From positions 13,468 through 22,242 of the forward strand of contig FR899773.1 of assembly GCA_000437355.1 (NCBI GenBank): DNA of 8,775 nucleotides, in the 5' to 3' direction. Both the position numbers and the translations under genes were made by a program. Origin of the DNA: Firmicutes bacterium CAG:460 (GTDB taxonomy: Bacteria > Bacillota_I > Bacilli_A > RF39 > UBA660). The notes under the pieces are model-generated. The model was not told the origin of the DNA and did not search any database. It saw only the letters and a list, made by a program, of their open reading frames with translations. Of this stretch, positions 6,039-8,775 are shown piece after piece; positions within the stretch are counted from its first letter, which is position 1; each line of letters opens with the position of its first letter.

Positions 6039-6197
6039 GTATTTGTTGCCAACTTTTAGCAATTTTTCCGAACTTAGTAAAAACTTAAAATATGGCTATA
6101 ATTTTGTATATTTTTTGATATTTAAATGGAATATTTTGATTTTCTATTGTCTTTCAAAAATAGAATTTTTTTAATAATTTTATATTTTTTTCGATTT
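6039..6197. other. AT-rich non-coding stretch after the ASCH gene
   Basis: Together with the elements down to 5889 this forms a gene-free region of about 309 bases. No coding frame of useful length and no gene remnant is visible on either strand. It contains a GTTG-C-CAAC inverted repeat (6045-6053) just upstream of the -35 box. It also has three more copies of AACTT (6051, 6071, 6082) that resemble half of the 6020-6034 palindrome. A weak plus-strand stem with a T-run lies at 6142-6172. No clear terminator follows the ASCH stop here. Confidence 0.5.
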
Positions 6198-6638
6198 TTA
6201 ATCCACTTTATAAACTAGTTCAAATTCTTCACAAACAATTAAATCATCTGAAGTTATTTTTTCATTGTAAGAAGTTAAACATTCATTAAAGAAACGTTCA
6301 TGAATGTTTTTCCAATAAGATAGTGATTTATCACCTTCACCCTCTTTATAAGCATGAGCATCTGTTATATCACTAAACTTAGTTAGATACACTTTTGTTG
6401 TTTTCGTTATGCATTCCGCTTCCCCTTTACTATTTAAAATAATGTTGTATTCGCCTGCTTTAGATAATTCTTCATCACTATTGTACAACTTATATAATGA
6501 TGATGTTGCAGTTTTCTCACCTGTTTTTACCAGTTTTAAAAGTAAATCTGGATTATCACCGAAAGCCCAGATAGAATAATTATCACCATCTATACTATTT
6601 TTATTTTTAAATTCATTCCATAATTTTTCTGCATCCAT
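6198..6638 (-). CDS. ASCH domain (PUA-like) protein
   Basis: This 146-residue cytoplasmic protein belongs to the ASCH superfamily, a PUA-like beta-barrel fold associated with RNA binding. Visible family signatures are YSIWAFGDNPDLLLKLV (21-37), the G-x-KTATSS loop (40-47), a beta hairpin GEYNIILNSKGEAECI, the EGEGD motif (99-103) and SYWKNIHERFF. These fit the longer ASCH proteins, one of which (from Zymomonas) has been reported to have ribonuclease activity. The related small protein YqfB of E. coli is an amidohydrolase on acetylated cytidine. The lysine and threonine of KTAT are candidate active-site residues. The substrate here is unknown. The start has AAGGAGG 7 bases upstream. The gene follows tRNA-Arg with a short-U-tract terminator between and no clear promoter of its own, so read-through expression is likely. 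Confidence 0.88.
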   Translation of the reverse strand: MDAEKLWNEFKNKNSIDGDNYSIWAFGDNPDLLLKLVKTGEKTATSSLYKLYNSDEELSKAGEYNIILNSKGEAECITKTTKVYLTKFSDITDAHAYKEGEGDKSLSYWKNIHERFFNECLTSYNEKITSDDLIVCEEFELVYKVD

Positions 6639-6660
6639 AAATTCTCCTCCTTATATAGTT

Positions 6661-6683
6661 AAAACCCCGCTTTAACGAGGTTT
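6661..6683 (-). terminator. Terminator after tRNA-Arg, short U-tract
   Basis: The minus strand reads AAACCTCG, loop TTAAAG, CGGGGTTT, then one more T and AAC. The 8-bp stem has one G-U pair but only four Us follow, so it may leak. Leakage would supply the ASCH gene, whose Shine-Dalgarno starts 9 bases later. Confidence 0.7.
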
Positions 6684-6692
6684 AATACAATC

Positions 6693-6769
6693 TGGTGTCC
6701 TTGATGAGAATTGAACTCATGACCCTATGCGTCGGAGGCATATGCTCTATCCAACTGAGCTACAAGGAC
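6693..6769 (-). tRNA. tRNA-Arg (anticodon CCG)
   Basis: This 77-base cloverleaf is read on the minus strand. The acceptor GTCCTTG/CAAGGAC is fully paired. The D-arm is GCTC..GAGC with AGTTGGATA in the loop. The anticodon stem TATGC/GCATA has the loop CTCCGAC, giving anticodon CCG at 6735-6733, which reads the arginine codon CGG. The T-arm ATGAG-TTCAATT-CTCAT is complete. The discriminator is A and the 3' CCA is encoded in the DNA. The gene has its own promoter and a terminator hairpin 9 bases downstream. Arg-CGG is a rare codon in AT-rich genomes. Confidence 0.97.
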
Positions 6770-6777
6770 CCATAAAC

Positions 6778-6806
6778 ATTTTAACATTATTTTTTTAAAA
6801 TAGCAA
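6778..6806 (-). promoter_or_regulatory. Promoter of tRNA-Arg
   Basis: The minus strand has -35 TTGCTA (6806-6801), a 17-base spacer and -10 TAAAAT (6783-6778) preceded by TGT. Transcription would start near 6771-6773, only a few bases before the mature 5' end at 6769. The -35 starts two bases after the stop of the upstream gene. Confidence 0.7.
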
Positions 6807-6808
6807 AG

Positions 6809-7213
6809 TTATTTTCTATAAAGAGGAAGAATATTTCTTGTTCTTTTCATATCTTTTTTTACAGTCATTCTAATTGGTCCATAAAACACAAGACTTTCTT
6901 TATTTAAATTTTCTACTTCTATAAAGAAATTTCTGACATCATCTTCAATTAAAGGCACTAAATTTATAGTTATATTTTTTAAACTTTGATTAGATTTTAT
7001 ATTCATTTTGAAAAATCCATCACTCACCACAAAAGTAAAAACAATTGATTTTCTTTCATTATTCCTTTCACTTATATTTAAGGATAAAACATTTTTATTC
7101 TTAACCTTTTTAAAAGACATAGTTCTTCCTAAAGGATTTATGCCAATACTTTTTAAAGCTATATATATTTTTTCTCTTAAATCATCAACTAAACTAAAAT
7201 AATCTTTATTCAT
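6809..7213 (-). CDS. Hypothetical protein, 134 residues, between ileS and tRNA-Arg
   Basis: I do not recognise this protein. From ATG 7213 it begins with a probable helix (MNKDYFSLVDDLREKIYIAL). A central region of alternating hydrophobic strands follows (VLSLNISE, SIVFTFVVSDGFFKMNIK, NITINLVPL), and it ends in a strongly basic tail (MTVKKDMKRTRNILPLYRK). It has no membrane helix, signal peptide or metal-binding cysteines, so it should be a small soluble alpha/beta protein. The frame extends upstream to a TTG at 7246, but that codon lies inside the promoter, before the expected start of transcription. ATG 7213 has a GGGGGA ribosome site 8-9 bases upstream and is clearly preferred. The gene is monocistronic or reads on into the tRNA. 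It has one of the strongest promoters in the window. Confidence 0.75.
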   Translation of the reverse strand: MNKDYFSLVDDLREKIYIALKSIGINPLGRTMSFKKVKNKNVLSLNISERNNERKSIVFTFVVSDGFFKMNIKSNQSLKNITINLVPLIEDDVRNFFIEVENLNKESLVFYGPIRMTVKKDMKRTRNILPLYRK

Positions 7214-7236
7214 ATTTATTTTCCCCCGATGCCTAA

Positions 7237-7265
7237 ATAATAGCAAAATAAATTACTTTTGTCAA
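7237..7265 (-). promoter_or_regulatory. Strong promoter of the 134-residue protein
   Basis: The minus strand has a consensus -35 TTGACA (7265-7260), a 17-base spacer and -10 TATTAT (7242-7237) preceded by TGC (extended -10). The first two bases of the -35 are the last bases of the ileS terminator U-tract. Transcription would start near 7230, about 17 bases before the ATG. Confidence 0.85.
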
Positions 7266-7292
7266 AAAAAATCCCACATTTGTGAGATTTTT
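7264..7292 (-). terminator. Terminator of ileS
   Basis: A few bases after the ileS stop the minus strand reads AAAATCTCAC, loop AAAT, GTGGGATTTT, continuing as a run of eight Ts. The stem is about 9-10 bp with one G-U pair, a typical strong intrinsic terminator. Confidence 0.92.
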
Positions 7293-7296
7293 ATCA

Positions 7297-8775
7297 TTAA
7301 TTTTTAGAAACAGCTATTAATACTCTTTCATTATCTATAAAGAATTCTTCATTGGCATTTTCGCTAAATTCTAATTTAGTTGCTAATGTTTCTTTCTTAA
7401 TATAATCACTGAACTCTTCAATAGCAGTTTTAACTTTATCACTAGCATTGTAAGTAACACTTATTCTATCTGTTAGTTCATAATTATTATTTTTTCTCAT
7501 TGTTTGAACTTTAGATACAATTTCACGAGCAATACCTTCATTGATTAAATCATCAGTTAATGTAGCATTTAAAATAACAAAGTTATTGTTTTCCATTCCT
7601 ACATCAAAGCCTTCTTTAGCATTTATTCTAATATCAACCATGTCACTATAGATGTCATGTTCTCTACCCGCTACAGTCATTTTTATAGATTCATTATTTT
7701 GAAGTTTTTTAATATCACTTAGAGATAATTCTAGTAACTTATCTTGGAATTCTTTTAAGTTGCTTCCAAATACTTTACCAACATTTCTAAAGTTTGGTTT
7801 AACAGTAAAGTTCATATATTCAGATGTATCTTTTACATATGTTACTTTTTTAACATTTAATTCTTCTTTAATAAGTTCAGTAAGTTCTCCGATTACCATA
7901 CTATTTTTGCCATCGATTAAAATTTCACTTAGAGGTTGACGAACTCTTAGTTTTTGTTCTTCACGAATGTTTCTTCCAATACTTATTAATTCACGAACTA
8001 AATCCATCTTTTCTTCTAATAATTCTTCAATTTTTGTTTCATCATATTTTGGATAGTCTGCTAGATGAACAGATTCTTTTCCAGTTAGATTAGTATACAT
8101 TTCTTCAGAAAGATAAGGTACAATCGGAGCCATCATTTCTGATAAACCTACTAATACTTCATATGTAGTTATATATACTGATTTTTTAGAATCATCTAAA
8201 GTACTTCCCCAGAATCTATTTCTATTTCTTCTGATATACCAATTTGATAAATCATCTGATACAAAGTCTGTTAGGGCTCTAACTACTTTATTTAAATCAT
8301 ATTCATCATAAGATTCTGTTACATATTTTAATAATTTATTATATTTACTTATTAACCATCTATCAATATCTTCTCTTTTTTCTAATGGAATATTGCAATT
8401 CTTTATATCAATATCATCAATATTAGCATACATTGAGAAGAAATTATATGTATTTTTAAGAGGATTAAAGAATTTAGAATGAACTTCTTTTAAACCATTA
8501 ATATCAAATTTAAGAGGAACCCAGACTGGTGAAACATATGGAAGATAAAATCTAACTGTGTCTGCTCCATATTCTTTCATTGTTGAAAATGGTTCAACAA
8601 TATTTCCCATTGTTTTACTCATTTTCTTACCATGAGCATCTAGTAATAAGTCATTTACTAAAACATTTTTAAATGGACTTACTCCTTTTACAAATGTAGA
8701 AATAACAAGTAATGTATAGAACCATCCACGAGTTTGGTCAATTCCTTCACAGATAAAGTCTGCTGGGAATTGGGT
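7297..8775 (-). CDS. ileS: Isoleucyl-tRNA synthetase, C-terminal part (type 2, eukaryote-like)
   Basis: The last 492 residues of IleRS are present; the N-terminal half, with the HIGH motif and editing domain, lies beyond the right edge. Residue numbers here count from that edge. The class I signature KMSKT (51-55, a KMSKS variant) follows FPADFICEGIDQTRGWFYTLL and DAHGKK. The first of these matches type 2 enzymes; Bacillus-like type 1 enzymes have EGSDQYRGWF. The anticodon-binding domain shows LSNWYIRRNRNRFW (about 176-189) and KLRVRQPL. A C-terminal DUF5915-like region follows, ending NNERVL-type ...DNERVLIAVSKN. The C-terminal zinc-binding cysteines of type 1 bacterial IleRS are absent. Type 2 enzymes are typically resistant to mupirocin. 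The gene ends at its own terminator. Any T-box leader would be upstream, outside the window. Confidence 0.95.
   Translation of the reverse strand, partial: TQFPADFICEGIDQTRGWFYTLLVISTFVKGVSPFKNVLVNDLLLDAHGKKMSKTMGNIVEPFSTMKEYGADTVRFYLPYVSPVWVPLKFDINGLKEVHSKFFNPLKNTYNFFSMYANIDDIDIKNCNIPLEKREDIDRWLISKYNKLLKYVTESYDEYDLNKVVRALTDFVSDDLSNWYIRRNRNRFWGSTLDDSKKSVYITTYEVLVGLSEMMAPIVPYLSEEMYTNLTGKESVHLADYPKYDETKIEELLEEKMDLVRELISIGRNIREEQKLRVRQPLSEILIDGKNSMVIGELTELIKEELNVKKVTYVKDTSEYMNFTVKPNFRNVGKVFGSNLKEFQDKLLELSLSDIKKLQNNESIKMTVAGREHDIYSDMVDIRINAKEGFDVGMENNNFVILNATLTDDLINEGIAREIVSKVQTMRKNNNYELTDRISVTYNASDKVKTAIEEFSDYIKKETLATKLEFSENANEEFFIDNERVLIAVSKN

Noticed and set aside
6142..6172. Plus-strand stem TTCTATT/AATAGAA followed by seven Ts, resembling a terminator
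   Set aside because: The stem has a single G/C pair, the loop is 10 bases, and no plus-strand gene precedes it. On the minus strand, where the ASCH gene ends, no U-tract follows.
7008..7202. Plus-strand open frame of 64 codons
   Set aside because: It is antisense to the 134-residue gene, which has a consensus promoter and ribosome site on the minus strand.

Overview
This is an AT-rich window from a low-GC Gram-positive bacterium. The best fit is a Bacilli-related lineage (Erysipelotrichia/RF39-like or similar). The evidence is the yqeG-yqeH pair, a DUF177-rpmF pair, strong Shine-Dalgarno sites, and a MutL whose C-terminal motifs closely resemble those of staphylococcal MutL. Stops are almost all TAA. 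TGA is used once as a stop, inside an ATGA overlap, and tryptophan is TGG, so the standard bacterial code fits. Every gene lies on the minus strand, so transcription runs right to left. I see no mobile element, CRISPR array, phage gene or larger repeat.

Right part (8775 to 6198): the 3' end of ileS, encoding an isoleucyl-tRNA synthetase of the eukaryote-like type 2 by its motifs, ends at a clear terminator. The U-tract of that terminator runs into the -35 box of the next promoter, which drives an unrecognised 134-residue protein. Next comes tRNA-Arg(CCG) with its own promoter and a short-U-tract terminator, then an ASCH-domain protein that probably depends on read-through from the tRNA.

Middle (6197 to 5889): a gene-free stretch of about 309 bases. 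It holds a good promoter with a 15-bp palindrome in its spacer. The predicted start of transcription coincides with the first base of an 11-bp hairpin followed by a U-rich tract. This is either a very short regulated RNA or a terminator with a promoter placed against it. A separate extended -10 promoter follows for the next operon.

Left part (5888 to 1028): a tight six-gene operon yqeG-yqeH-mutL-(membrane-anchored protein)-yceD-rpmF. Four junctions overlap and the fifth has a 2-base gap. It combines a HAD phosphatase, a 30S-assembly GTPase, the mismatch-repair MutL, an unrecognised surface-facing protein, a 23S-rRNA accumulation factor and ribosomal protein L32. The shared theme is ribosome assembly, with MutL and the anchored protein as outsiders. 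It ends at a terminator after rpmF. A partial coiled-coil protein gene, with its own promoter, then runs off the left edge.

The most unusual signals are the promoter/palindrome/hairpin unit at 5950-6038, the near-identical 19-base start/stop overlaps at yqeG/yqeH and yqeH/mutL, and the type 2 IleRS. No complete new system is demonstrable from this window alone.
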